Assembly (NCBI GenBank): GCA_958510875.1
Contig: OY294067.1
Location: 54,820,039 to 54,884,038, forward strand
Origin: Endomychus coccineus
Lineage: Eukaryota > Arthropoda > Insecta > Coleoptera > Endomychidae
Direction: 5' to 3'
DNA length: 64,000 nt
Under the pieces are notes generated by a model, which worked only from the letters and a program-made list of their open reading frames with translations, had not been told where the DNA came from and searched no databases. Shown piece by piece: positions 33,290 to 45,062 of the stretch. The stretch's first letter is position 1; the number at the start of each line of letters is the position of its first letter. Both the position numbers and the translations under genes were made by a program.

Positions 33290-36200
33290 CAGGCAATGAT
33301 TACACATCCACGCATAGTTTGGGATCAGAACTTAGCCGAATGGTATGTTTTGAATCTGATGACCCAACGCAATGTGCCACAGAGATATCGGATATTATCA
33401 GGCTAGGAATGGAAACTTACATACCTCAAATCACCGTTATCAGGTAGACGATGGTTCAATAAAATCTGTTCTAGGGCCATCGCTTCAGAACAAACAACAT
33501 ACCGTCATTGGCGTGGTAATCCATGTCTGAAGAGCGGAACAGAATATGTTGAAGCCAGAATAATATGCAATCAAACAATAAACGCTTCGAAAGAGGCATA
33601 TATGTAATACCAACATAAGACCGGAGCGTATGAATGCCCGAATGGTTTCCGTTTGTTTTGGACGTTCGCCAAAGCAATTGGTAGAAATTTCACGTCCAGT
33701 TCATTCCCTCCCCTAACCAAAGATGATAGCATACTGGTTACTACACCACAAGAAGGAGCCAACATTTTGCTGGAATATTTGCAGCAAATTTCACTTTGAA
33801 TTCACAAAGGAAGAACCCTGATAATATTGCTGCCATTGATAGCCATATGCCTGGAACTGTCTTTCGTCAACGCACAATTAGGCGCATTCTGCCTAATCTC
33901 AATATCAAAAAGTCTATGTGACCAGACGGAATTTCTTTCTTCGTTCTCAAAGAATGTGTGCCTGAATTAACACCAGTTTTCTGCGGGTTGTTTACCCTCT
34001 CATACAAACTTGGTGTTATTCCTACCAGAAGGAAGACAGCTAGAGTGCAAGCAATGACAAGAGGAAGGAACAAACATAGACCCATTGTACTATTATCTGT
34101 GATGTCTGGAGTGATGGAGAAAGCAATCAACATCAAGATCATCCAATAGCTAGAGAGTTCCAAAATCGTGAATGACCGGCAATATGACTTTCGTCAGCAG
34201 AGATCAACAGGAGACCTGCTTGTCTACGTAACACATGTATGACAGAAATCTATTGAAAGATATGGGGCATCTCTATCTGTAGTATTGGATATCTCTAAAG
34301 CATTTGACCGAGCCTGGCACCAAAGCCTTCTTTAGAAACTTCCGTCATATGATTTGCCGCATAACTTTGTAGCTTACTATCAAGTTTTCTCTCAGATAGA
34401 TCACTTCATTTGGTGGTTGACTGAGTAACCTTCGATACAATGACTATCAACACTGGTGTTTTCAAGGATCTGTCTTGGCGCCAACTTTGTTTCTATTTCA
34501 TATCTACGATCTGCTCGGAGTGACCACCTGCCCCGTTCACAGTGTAACTTGTAAATTCCACCTAACGACTTAGAAATGGCGCTGTAGGGCAATCGGTTAA
34601 CTCCTTTGACGTCAGCTATGCTAGACCGTATATTCGGTATATTCTAAGAGTCATGGTCCGAATATTCTAAGAGTCATGGACCGTACCTATATTCTGAGGG
34701 TTTTGATAGCTCGGTGTCAGTTACCGCTTCTCTTTCGAGGGTGTTATGTGAGACGCCGGAAAGGAAGAGTAAATGGCACTTCTGGTCAATTCGTTCTAGT
34801 GGAAAGTCGATTGCTAGGTTATTTCAACAGGGAGGTGATAACAAGCGTGTATTTGGAACCAAATTCTGGGAATATTCTCCCGTTGGAAAGAAAGACATCA
34901 ATTACCAATTTGGATTGGAATATTTGGAATTAATTGGGTAATTGATATACCTTCGGGAATCTGAACTTAGTTTTCGACGTGACTAGCTGTGAATGGTAGT
35001 AAAAGTTGTCTTATTGGAAGTAAAAAACCCTATCGTGTTAAAGGTAAATATCTTTGTAATTCCATTTGATTTATTCACTGACTTCAGGAATTAATAGGTA
35101 GAATCTGACAGATCATAACCTAGTTCTAATTTGTTAACAATCGATATGTATTTTGTTCATGTCTGTCTGCTGTGACAATAGAACAATGGAGTTTGAACAT
35201 ATCGTGATTTCAGGGTTCTACTTTCAGTTCTTCTTTTTCTTTTTTGTCTACGTAGTGGGAAATTCAACAAGAAGTGTGTCGTGGGTTGGTTTGAATCTGC
35301 TGTGGGAAGATACTTTGGTGTCGCTGATTTATTTATGAAGTAGAAACGAGATTACAATTGTGGCAGGGACCCCTACATGGAGTAGAAGTAATTAACATCA
35401 CCAAGCATGTACAACACCCAGCTCTCAAGTCAGGTTATCGAATTTGATTTTATGTAACATTGTTAATAATCATTGAGTATGGTATATTGTGTAAATTCAA
35501 CTGTTCATTGTTTTATTGATTTAAGTAATTAACTTCATCCATATTTGCTATTCATTCGCTCCATACCTCATTAATATAAGTTCTGTCTCAAATTATATCA
35601 ATATTAATATCTCAAAGTAAATTTCAATCATTCTGGGTACAAGTCTTTTATTTTCTTTTTTCAGGGTAATTTAACCTAGGGACTTGAGTATTTGCATTCC
35701 CTAGTTATAAACATAATTCATTGGTTGGTTAAAAATACTCTGGCGCCCGAATTTTTAACATTTAAAATATAACCGACGACCATCTGCACTGTAGCTGTCG
35801 GCAACCAAGTGATAAAATAGAACTTTAGTTTGTCCTTTAGTAAGAGTAAATAGAACCCTTACAACAGCTTTGCAGATGATAGTACACTCCATACCGCTAT
35901 CTAATCTAGAACCTCTATATCATCCAATGAACTCAGAGAACCAAGACAGAGACAGCTTAATGTAGATCCGCCAATCATTTTGAAATGAGGATCTGATAAT
36001 CTAGTAGAGTTTTATGCAACCAAAACTCAAGCTTGCGTCTTCTTCAGGAAGGCGGATTCCACAATCCATAACATGATGATGTCAGGTACCTATCCCTATG
36101 AAGTCTATGATATTCATGCCCGAAATCACCACCAACAGCCCTTTCTCATGGGATGATCATGTGAGGTGCATCGCGAAGACCGCTGGTTTTCTATTTGAAG

Positions 36201-36624
36201 CCTTTACTTCCCATGAGTTCCTCATAATCTACAAAGCACAGATTCGACCTGTCCTGGAGTACTGTTCACATGTTAGGAGTTCGGCTCCCGAACATTCGCT
36301 AAAGCCTCGGATTGTATCCAAAAGAGAGCTATTTGTCTGAATGTTGATGTTACACTTATAAATTCAGTGACCTCTTTAGAACATCGTAGGAAGGTGAGCG
36401 ATCTTTCCATTTTCTATAGGTTCTTACAAGGATTTTGCTATCGGACAATGAAGTCATGGAACTCTTTGCATAGTGGGGTCTTTCCCTATTCCTATAACCT
36501 TCAAACCGAAAAATCCGAATGCTCATCTCCTCTCCCAATATTCCACCGTTGATTCACACGATGTTCTTCGAACATAATATGTTTCCCTCTCGTGTGGTCA
36601 AGTATAGAAAAAGAAGCAGGTTAC
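33290..36624 (+). pseudogene. Jockey-like non-LTR retrotransposon ORF2 relic
   Basis: In order: the region before RT (SDDPTQCATEISDIIRLGM near 33352; ICNQTINASKEAYM; CPNGFRLFWTFAKAIGRN near 33635); the RT fingers (ELTPVFCGLFTLSYKLGVIP at 33961; PIVLLSVMSGVMEKAINIKI); NDRQYDFRQQRSTGDLLVYV; LDISKAFDRAWHQSLL near 34287; DLLGVTTCPVHS at about 34510; then, after a 1.3-kb insertion, FADDSTLHTAI (35869); SDNLVEF, then TKTQACVFFRK; FSWDDHVRCIAKTAG (36135); IYKAQIRPVLEYCSHV (36229); and LEHRRKVSDLSIFYR. Stops and frameshifts are scattered. The catalytic FADD survives. The 3' UTR start (TGTTCTTCGAACAT near 36561) is shared with the 58-kb tail. The 5' part, ORF1 and endonuclease are absent. Confidence 0.85.
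34543..35863. mobile_element. 1321-bp LTR-like insertion (TG...CA) inside the LINE
   Basis: The interval starts TGTAACTTG and ends CCCTTACA. It is flanked by the 4-bp direct repeat ACAG (34539-34542 and 35864-35867). Flanking sequence joins in frame across one ACAG, from CPVHS to FADD in the RT, so the insert's borders are exact. TG...CA ends and a 4-bp duplication fit a solo LTR of a Ty3/gypsy- or BEL-type element, though 1.3 kb is long. Inside, a ~25-bp unit TATTCTAAGAGTCATGG-CCG is repeated twice (34639-34683). Short ORFs within have no known motif. Confidence 0.65.
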
Positions 36625-36860
36625 ATCACATCGTTCATTTATCACGGATATATATCACAAATAAGATTTTTAGTTGACACTAGAGCTGACATTTCATGTA
36701 TTCCACATACATTAGTGAGACCAGTTGATAACAAATCAAATTATAATTCATCTACAGCCAAAAGTTTTTCAATTTCAATTTATGGTTCTGAATTATTAAA
36801 ATGTCAGCACCTTCCGTGGAACTACCATCTGTTTTCGTTAGGGTATTGTTGATTTCTGTC
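36625..36860 (+). pseudogene. Ty3/gypsy-type aspartic protease relic
   Basis: The frame beginning 36592 reads IRFLVDTRADISCIP at about 36661-36705, where retroelement proteases have FLVDTGA-S-IP. It then reads SFSISIYGSELL, like the flap region, and LPWNYHLFSLGYC, like the W-F-DV-PILG end. The catalytic Asp is present, but Gly of DTGA is Arg. No gag, RT or integrase is attached. The upstream part of the ORF (36592-36624) is the 3' UTR of the LINE. Confidence 0.6.
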
Positions 36861-37990
36861 CTAATGTGAACATGTGTAATTTACAAATACAAAAATCTCG
36901 ACTGCATGAAAATTAATACGGTATCATATGTTCTCAAAATTGATTTTTGTTTTGTGAATAATGTAATCTATGTCGTTCTCAGGAAAGAGAAATCCAATTG
37001 AAATATTTTCAGTTCCGGGCTGTGAATGGAACCGGCATACACAAATAAACATAGACTGCGAAAACGGAATCAATTAAAAAGATGAGGGAACTCATCAGAA
37101 AAGTTCAATACTAAATTATTTCATCGATTGTCGATTTGCCTTAGGAAGTGAACAATTAATATGGTTTGATCAATATTTTATTGTGTCTCCGGCAGCTACA
37201 ATTCTCAACAAACCTTAGTGTAAGAATCGATGAAGTCTATGAAATTTTCATCACCATAATCAGTACCCACTTGCGTGTCACTTGTTGGAATCTACTCTTG
37301 ATTATAAACTATGTATGTTTAAAGTGCTTTGCCATAATAAGTAGTCATTTGTATAGAATATGTAACTTCCAGTTTGTTATACCCAGTACGTTTTGCAAAA
37401 TCAAGAAATAAATTTTATAGATCTATGAAAAGTCGGTACTATTCATGAGAAAATAACATGCTCACATAAGAAATTGATTTCGAGAGCGTGAAGTCACAAC
37501 CCCACCTTTCACCGTCATAAATTCGAATTCTTATTTCAAACATTCATAAAATTGGCCTTTATTTCGATGTACATAAGGATCATAATCTCATAGTAGATAT
37601 TTGAAGAACTTTGATTACTGTAATCTTAGAACTGCATAATTTGATCTTATTTTGGCATAAAATTAGTTGAGTTCCACTTTATTAGTTATATGTATTGAAT
37701 AGTAATGAATCAAACTTATCTGATCTTATTCCCAGATGTTCCAAGTATCCCACCTTTATGATTGAAGTTCTTTATTATTTGTTATAAGAGAGAAATTTGA
37801 AAAAACGTCATGGAGGAATGAATAATAATAAGGTGTTCAACCACTTTAACCCTTGATTATTACAGAATGTTGTTAAAGAGGAAATTATAATAAGACTGAA
37901 ATGCATGTTCTTTTTGTAATTTTTCACAAAATATATGAGATTGCATTATGAAGAGTTCATACTGTGGATATATTGTGACACTATTGATAG
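36861..37990. other. No recognisable gene
   Basis: AT-rich DNA. The ORF 37166-37411 has no recognisable motif. Confidence 0.4.
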
Positions 37991-37994
37991 AAAA

Positions 37995-38097
37995 TAATCA
38001 CCCATATCCACTGAAAATACTATTGGAGTACTAAGGACCTTTCGGCTAACAAGTAGTGATCATCAGAATAGACTAAATTATAAATCAATCAATAAAT
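37995..38097 (-). mobile_element. Penelope-like pLTR end with hammerhead remnant
   Basis: The minus strand reads TTTATAATTTAGTC, then CTGATGATCACTACTTGTTAGCC, GAAAGGTCC, and later ACT-CAATAGTATTTTCAGTGGATA-GGGTGATTATT. This matches the 51.03-51.12 kb copy. Stem II is degraded. It lies inverted relative to the GIY-YIG coding fragment that follows, an arrangement known for Penelope elements. Confidence 0.55.
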
Positions 38098-38098
38098 T

Positions 38099-38236
38099 GT
38101 GAGTCTCGTTCAAGATGTTATGTGGGTCAAACTAGAAAGCACATTTTAACTCGTTATGAGGAACATTGTACTTATATAAATAAAAATAAGAAGAACGATA
38201 TTTATCTAATCGTAAAATATGTTATTTCACTATAGT
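38099..38236 (+). pseudogene. Penelope-like GIY-YIG endonuclease fragment
   Basis: The frame reads CESRSRCYVGQTRKHILTRY, then EEHCTYINKNKKNDIY, ending at a TAG near 38236. The CYVGQT / TRY-EH pattern is the GIY-YIG core (Tyr-Val-Gly in place of YIG, then the catalytic Arg) found at the C-terminus of Penelope-like reverse transcriptases, which nick target DNA. It would precede the block preserved at 508-785. The RT itself is absent. Confidence 0.65.
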
Positions 38237-39294
38237 AGTTGCTTCACTTTTCTCCAGTAGGTAGATATCCCTGTGAATTCAAAACTTTCAGTACGGTTTC
38301 AAGTCTTTTCACGCCGCAGTTTCTACTCATTTGAAATCTGCAATTTGAAACTTGAGGAATGACTTTACTGTGGCAGATCCGACGCCTTGACTATTTCAAC
38401 CGTTTCTACGGGGTAGCCTGCGGGCAACAGCTAGTACGAGAATATGAAAAAAATTGAGATGGAGTGGACGCTTAGATGAAACCTGATTAACACACTCATA
38501 ACGAAAATATCAGCATATAACCCAGTATTATGTTATCAGAAGCTTATATAACGTGTACTATAAAATAAGAATGACGCTACCACCATTACATATCAGAATC
38601 ATATTTATTACAGCCTTATCTCCAGTAGATTAATTAATTAAAATACAGCCATAAACCACATTAGAATTTTTGTTTGATTTAGAATTATCCATATTCAAAT
38701 TATTTTATTTAATATTGTATTTAGGTTTTTTGTACGTTATCTTGTTACTTAATGTCTCCTCTATCTGGATATAATAATATTATGAATGTTATAAAATTAA
38801 GTAGGAACAATTTGAACGTATTTATCTAAATACGGTTTAAGAATGAAGATGACTTAAACAATGATATCCCAAGTTCAAACCAATCTCCTGATTGAAATAG
38901 GGAGAATATAGGATTGGCTATGCGGATATTCACTCTCATCAATGTAGAGCACGTGAGCATCATCTAGAGTGAATGATGGAATGATATGAAACGATTCCTC
39001 ACTGGTAGGTCCAAACCGGTAGATCGGACATTTGCATGTAGAAGAAGAATTTTCCAACTCAACGTAACTGTTTTTTTTATACAATTTCAAAGAATACGTA
39101 AATTTTTCTTGACAAACTTTTACCTTCCTAATCCAGATAAAAAATACATCTTGCATATTTTTTTATTATCTGTCTACCACGTTCACTAGAATTGAAGTTC
39201 CCAGAGAACTAACAATTAATACGATCACACTCTTAACTCATTACTCAAAATAAAATAATCATATAAAGTAATGTTCAACTAACTGATGATATTT
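38237..39294. other. No recognisable gene
   Basis: AT-rich DNA. The minus ORF 38875-39156 and the plus ORF 38986-39189 overlap and show no known motif. Confidence 0.4.
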
Positions 39295-39404
39295 GCCTAC
39301 ATAAGATAGGTCTTGGAGAGCTTTTGGTACAAATTGAGGCATAGGGGTAGACAATGGTTTGGATGGGAGTTCTTTCAAAATTTGGACATGTGGCGAATTA
39401 TTGA
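39295..39404 (-). pseudogene. Possible Ty3/gypsy integrase C-terminal scrap
   Basis: The minus frame reads PHVQILKELPSKPLSTPMP, then QFVPKALQDLSYV. It resembles the stretch before the C-terminal domain of gypsy integrases (P-P-x-R/S, then FV-KDL-S-HVFVR). It is short and lacks the diagnostic PYDGP block, so the call is weak. Confidence 0.3.
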
Positions 39405-41930
39405 TATCGATTTGGTCATTTAATATTATGTTGCTATTGTTTTTTGAATTTTTTTAAATTTCGATTGATCCTGGAATATTCAGTTTATGTTCTTGTTTCT
39501 GCATATGTAAGATATTGGGCATTAAGGGTGAAATTGTGAGTATATTGCAATTGTTGATTCGCGTATTATTGGAGTCTGTAACTTCTACAATGTTCTTGGT
39601 ACCTCACATTGGAACTGGATCCAGTTTGTCCTATATACAAATCATAACAGCTATCGTACCTCAGCCTATAAACCCCAAATGTGTTCAATTCATCTTACAT
39701 ACATTTTCGGTTTATAAGAAATATATTGTATTTATTGGAGTGTTCACTGTCCACCTGAATATTTTAGACATGCAAAATCAAATTTAATGTCATTATTAAT
39801 TTCTAGTAGAATTAGGTTCAGGGGTTTCTTAGTAAGGTTATTTTGAAGTATTGTTCACAATCTTGACTTTACAACCACTATATTTCGCCAATATCTATGA
39901 TTATAATTATGTTTTAAATAGTTTTTATTTATTGGTATATTAACTAATTTATGTATCATATGATTAGATGCTGTTAACTTGGGTTATTGCGGGTATGAGG
40001 AAGTGTTATATATGGTGATATTTGCGATAAATAGCAGAAGAATGGGTATTAGTTGTACGTGATGTGGTCAAATCCAAAAAGCTTAAGGAGTTGTTGTTTT
40101 GTATCTGTAGGGTTCTCTGAACATTTTTCCAAAAATAACTGTTCTGCTACCTTGAACTGGACAGAACTATGGAAAAATTGCTCAGTGGATAAAAATACCT
40201 TTTTCGTTCATAGAGTAATTAAATGCTCATTAAATGATTCCGATATGATCTCGTGATTTGTACAGGATAAACCAAATTGGAAGTTCTCATAGGATCTCCC
40301 GGCGCTCTTTTTTTAAGACAAATTTGTGGGTGCCCGTGAATTTTGACTCGTGTCATTTGTTTAGAGACTGTTGCTGAATACTCGAGTTTTCAAAATTTCA
40401 ACAAAGCCTCGTAATCTTGGAAGTATCGTCATGTAAGTAAAACATTATTTGGGCACTTTTTTGCTGTTTCAACTATCTTTCTCTCTAAACATCAGAAAAT
40501 CGGATGCCAAAAACCTCAGATGCAAAGTATTCTCACATGGTTATCAACGAGTTCCAATCGCTCTAGTCTTACACAGTAAATGATAGATTCCTCTTTGATT
40601 TTCAAATATGTTCTAAGTATTCCATAGTCAGGATGAACTAATAGGACAGTCGTCACCAGTGAGTCAGAGCATGAATGTTATTCAAAACGTCATAACATCA
40701 TGGCACCAGTGTGTCTGCAACTCAACTACAATGATCAAATGTTTTTGGAATAGAAACGATCACAACAACTCCACCTATAAAACAAATCACTATCCTGAAA
40801 AAAATTGTAAACTATTTTGTCAGAATTATTTCCCACAATCTGGTTACAAAACCAGATAATCTAGAATGATATGGATATTCCACTAGACAAGCACACTCAC
40901 TCCCAGTTCTCAGCAGGAGATGCGGTTGTGACCTATAATAATTATCAGAATGTATGTGAACATTCAACGCGATATTCATGAAATGGATGAAAACTTTTAT
41001 TGATTCCTATTGCAGGTGTTATGGATACCAAAATTGTGTTTTATGAAAAGTGTGGCGTTTCCTGAAGTAGATTTTTCTGTAAGACTACTTCATAGAATTG
41101 AGAATTATTGGTGATCAATCAACCAACATTTTAATGTTCATCATGTTTGATAATGATGAACTTTCTGATTATACATTTAGTTTTAGAGTAATGTTAGAAA
41201 AATGCTGATGAAAGCAAGAATTTTGTGATCAATCAAGGCTCAAGCTCCACTTGGAGATCTGGACAAACTCGAATCAAATGCTTACTCATAAGCCGATTAA
41301 GAGCTCGAAACTCAGTATGGCGCGGGCTCGATACTTTAGCACTGCAAATGGTATGAAAATGTGTTAAAAATCCTTATCTCGGGAACGGCTCAAGGTACGA
41401 TAGTGAGTTTACAAAACAATAAATTAAACGCATCATATTCTATATTCTGGAAAACATTTGATTAAGGTCGGTCAGTACACTACGCATATGTCCGAAGGGT
41501 TAAGACGGAATGAGTGGAAGTGCTAAAAATCTATAAAATGAACAGGTGATCAACTTATCAGTGAAAAATCAATTTCCAAGCATCTAGCATCCTTAACCTT
41601 CAAATTCTCAAATTTAGGCTCACTTGAACAAGTAAATTCAGTTCGCAGAAGGCCGCATATGCCTATGCTGATTAAAAAGATGAGACCGCTTGTGTTGAAT
41701 AAAAAAAATACAGAAGTCACCTTTTCAATGCGTGTAATTAAGCTACACTGTACTACTCCCATGGCACAGACTTTCCGGTCTATTTCTCTCTACAATCAGC
41801 CAGATAGTTACCTCTCCGAACAGTACGCGAAACAAAGTGAATGGCAGAAAAATTAAAAAGGTTTTGGCTCTTGGAACTTACCAGGGTAAATAGTAGGCTG
41901 GAAAGTTTGGAGACCCCTGCCTTAGACTAT
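39405..41930. other. No recognisable gene
   Basis: AT-rich DNA with five or six ORFs of 60-90 codons (39515-39787, 40053-40256, 40659-40859, 41659-41856). None has a recognisable motif or a second copy in the window. Confidence 0.4.
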
Positions 41931-41937
41931 ATTTCAA

Positions 41938-42144
41938 CTATGTATAGTGGTTGTGGCTCCTTAATAACATGCTCAACAACTGTGGTTTATAGAATGTTTT
42001 ATCATAATTTATATTATTCCAACTTAACCATTCTTGTAATTCCAATTTTTTGGAGGCAGTTGTTGGAACTTTATTCATTCCAGTATTGTGATAACTAGCT
42101 GACATTTTGAACATCTTAAATTTATCAAGTTTGGAACATGGAAG
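41938..42144 (-). pseudogene. DDE transposase scrap inside a LINE
   Basis: The minus frame reads SASYHNTGMNKVPTTASKK and then LELQEWLSWNNINYDKTF and LKPQ-like YKPQLLSML. This corresponds to the second catalytic block and helix (MDNASYH, then P-TSS-K-x2-x2-WL) of the same DDE family as 17850-18290. The MDN Asp is not preserved (MS). It abuts the LINE tail on the opposite strand. Confidence 0.5.
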
Positions 42145-42500
42145 AGCTGAAATAGACTTGAGATTTCTGCACAAGGTTACAAATGAAGCTATAAGTTGTC
42201 CTAATTCAATTGAACTCTTTAATCTGAATGTAAATCCCAGTACGAATTATAGCCAAAATGAGCCAATTACAAGAATAGTTAAATTGGCAAATAAAAAAAG
42301 TGAAATCATTGATCTATTCGATACATCTGCATATTCATTCAAAAATCAAATGAGGCACATAAATTTGTTATAGATTTGTTATAAATTTGTTGTAACTTAG
42401 TATTAGTATTAGTCTTAAATATTTATGTTTTTCTTTTGTAAAATGGCATGTCCGTAAATAAATAAATAAATAAATGAATAAATGAATAAATAGATAAATA
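42105..42500 (+). pseudogene. LINE ORF2 C-terminus with 3' UTR and (AAAT)n tail
   Basis: Open frame 42107-42373 reads LSSLEHGRAEIDLRFLHKV, then NSIELFNLNV, TNYSQNEPITRIVKLANK and SEIIDLFDTSAYSFK. This is the usual end of RTE/CR1/Jockey-like ORF2 (LE-RR-x3-L-FL-K..., I-R-x-x-N). The 3' UTR ends GTAAAATGGCATGTCCGT and then a (AAAT)n tail at 42454-42500, the microsatellite-type tail of many LINEs. It is 5' truncated at about 42105. Confidence 0.65.
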
Positions 42501-44736
42501 TCCATAACGATCGTTGAAAGTTTTCTAAATTCACTATTGTCACCTTCTCTTGTTGGCACAGTTTTTGCTAATGCTAACATCCGTAGGAACACATACTATA
42601 TTGCAAATTATTTGTGAGCAGCTAAATACGTGGAGTGGAAAGAATGCACACTATACTGGTTGAAAATTTATTCCAATTACATAATTATGTGTTCTATAAC
42701 ACATTGTTTGATACTATATTATTAACTAAACTCTTTTTGAATTATTTTTCCCCACGTTGTGGTGACAATTATTAACTAATCTCTTATGAGTTTATTATTT
42801 AATAATGAATTATTATTAATTCTTCCGGCTAGCTTTTAATTTGTATTTTATATCTTATGTTTGTCTTGATTTGAATAATCTAATGATTTGAATAATGAAC
42901 TTTTACCTTTAATTTTTAATTTATTATATATGGAATTAAACACAAGGTTCATTGAATGCTAACTTTTAATATTTAAATTTCTATGACTCTACTTTATCTA
43001 GGGTATTAACTTCTACAATCTCGAGTATTAGTTTATGTTCAAATAGATCTATGATCTAACCTCAAAATGATTATTTCGATTTATCTTTGTTTACAAAGTT
43101 ATAATCTACAATCTTTCTTTCAGATGTACAGACAGATAATAATACAATGGAGAAATAACAAATAAACTTACGTTTAGTTTATATCCCAGAATATGTTTTT
43201 TAAAAATGTAGGCAATGTTCACTTGGCTTGATTTTCTTATTAATTTGATAATCACTTCATCAGAACACAATTACTTTGCTATTCACAAAACACAGGTAAA
43301 CAATGTTGTTACTTCTTTAGAAATCAGGAACTGTTGGTAATTGTTAACTTGTCTTATTCTTTTTCAAAAGATATAAAACCTTAAATGATGTATTGGAACG
43401 TTGTCGAAGACTAACTATTATACGATGCTACTTGTGAATTATGGTTATAATAACTTTAAAAAACTTTGTTCGAAGACTGGGAACACTACTTGACTTGTAT
43501 AAATCACTTATTTGCTTCGGTTACTTTCAACCTTACGAAGCTACTGGAACACTTGGGTTCACCGATGTTTATCCAATAATCTAAGGTTATGGAAATCTTT
43601 TGAGTAGCTTGAGTATCTTGACTCTTCAGATGTTGATGGCTAACTGACTTGGCTTGATCTTCAGAATCCTTTCATAGGCCTTCAAAACCGACGCTAAGTA
43701 TTTTCAAAATTAACCAATGAGGTGCTTTTTTTACCTATCAAGAATGCTTTGTTGATTTTTGAAAACTGACAGAACTATTACATTGTTACTAATCTGACGT
43801 CTATAAAATCGCCTCGACCAATCAGAATTTAGTATTCTTTAAATTTTTAATTATTGGAGATTTTCATCTTATTTTAAATGAAAATGATTCCTTCTTTTTA
43901 AATTCATATTGCCTACATTTTTCCACACACTTTGGTATAAGATAACCTATGATTAGGTTATTATTATGATTATTCCTATAATTATTATAAATCTGACAGT
44001 TGTCATTATTAAAGACTAATACATAATATAACATTTCTTTAACATTATATAATTCAAATTTACTAATCCTAACTTATATCTACAACATTTTTCAATAGTT
44101 TGTGCTATCTCATGATAGTTTTTGTAATCATTTTAATTATGATTTCTGCCTTCGTAACACTGTACGTTTATTCACTTTCACTGAAGTTCTTGTTTGTTGT
44201 TGTTTATTATGTTTTACATTGTTCATTATATTATACTATTATTTAACTTTTAACATTGTATTTTAATTCCATTTAATATCTTTTTATTAATCTTTTCTGA
44301 TTTTCAATGTTCGGTAAGTTCTAATTTTATCATTTTTGTTGTTTAGGAAATGAAATCATAACAATATGTTTCATCATATTTGGATGTCAGTTGAATGGTC
44401 AAAATCAACAATTAACATTACTTTTCTGTTATCATAAATTAATTAAATGGTATTAAGAGGCGTCACATTACGATATCGTAAGTATAGCGTCAAGTATTTC
44501 GACGGATCGCTCTGGCTCATAACTAGAAAACTTCTGAGGGTGCGACATTGAATTCCTATATATTTCGTTCATCAGATCTAGTTTGCATCGAAATTTAAAG
44601 TGGAATGAATTTACCATTTGGCCGTCACCTGACATACCTTGGACTTAATTTTACTGGTCTATATTACTTTCTTGTTATTGCCGCCTCTTATGTTACGCAA
44701 TAACTCGTGAAACTTCTGATATGGTGTTAACCATGG
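42501..44736. other. Very AT-rich region, no recognisable gene
   Basis: No ORF of note. Composition and T-rich style resemble the 5.6-6.6 kb region, and both may be LTR or intergenic DNA. I could not find matching ends. Confidence 0.35.
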
Positions 44737-44737
44737 T

Positions 44738-45062
44738 TCAATAAATCAAAATCAGTTCTAGGATTATCGCCTCAAAATAAACCACATGCTATCACTGGCA
44801 TGGGGACCGGCTTCTGGCGTTCAGAACAAAATATGTTGAACACAGAAAAATCTGCAACCAAACGATAGACGCATCAAAACCTATGACGCCAAAACCAGAT
44901 AAAAGTTTATCGCATGCCCAAATGGTTCCTGTTCGTTTTGGACCTTCGCCAAGACAATTGGAAGAAATTTAACATTTAACTCTTAGCTCATTACTCCCTC
45001 TAACCAAAGCTGATGGCATACTGGCTTCAATACCACAAAACGAACTCAACATTCAATTCATC
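44738..45062 (+). pseudogene. Jockey-like LINE fragment (pre-RT region)
   Basis: Frames include HWHGDRLLAFRTKYVE, RKICNQTIDAS, CPNGSCSFWTFAKTIGRN and LTKADGILASIPQNELNI. These match 33476-33775 (ICNQTINAS; CPNGFRLFWTFAKAIGRN; LTKDDSILVTTPQEGANI) in order. At least one stop and one frameshift are present. Confidence 0.65.
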
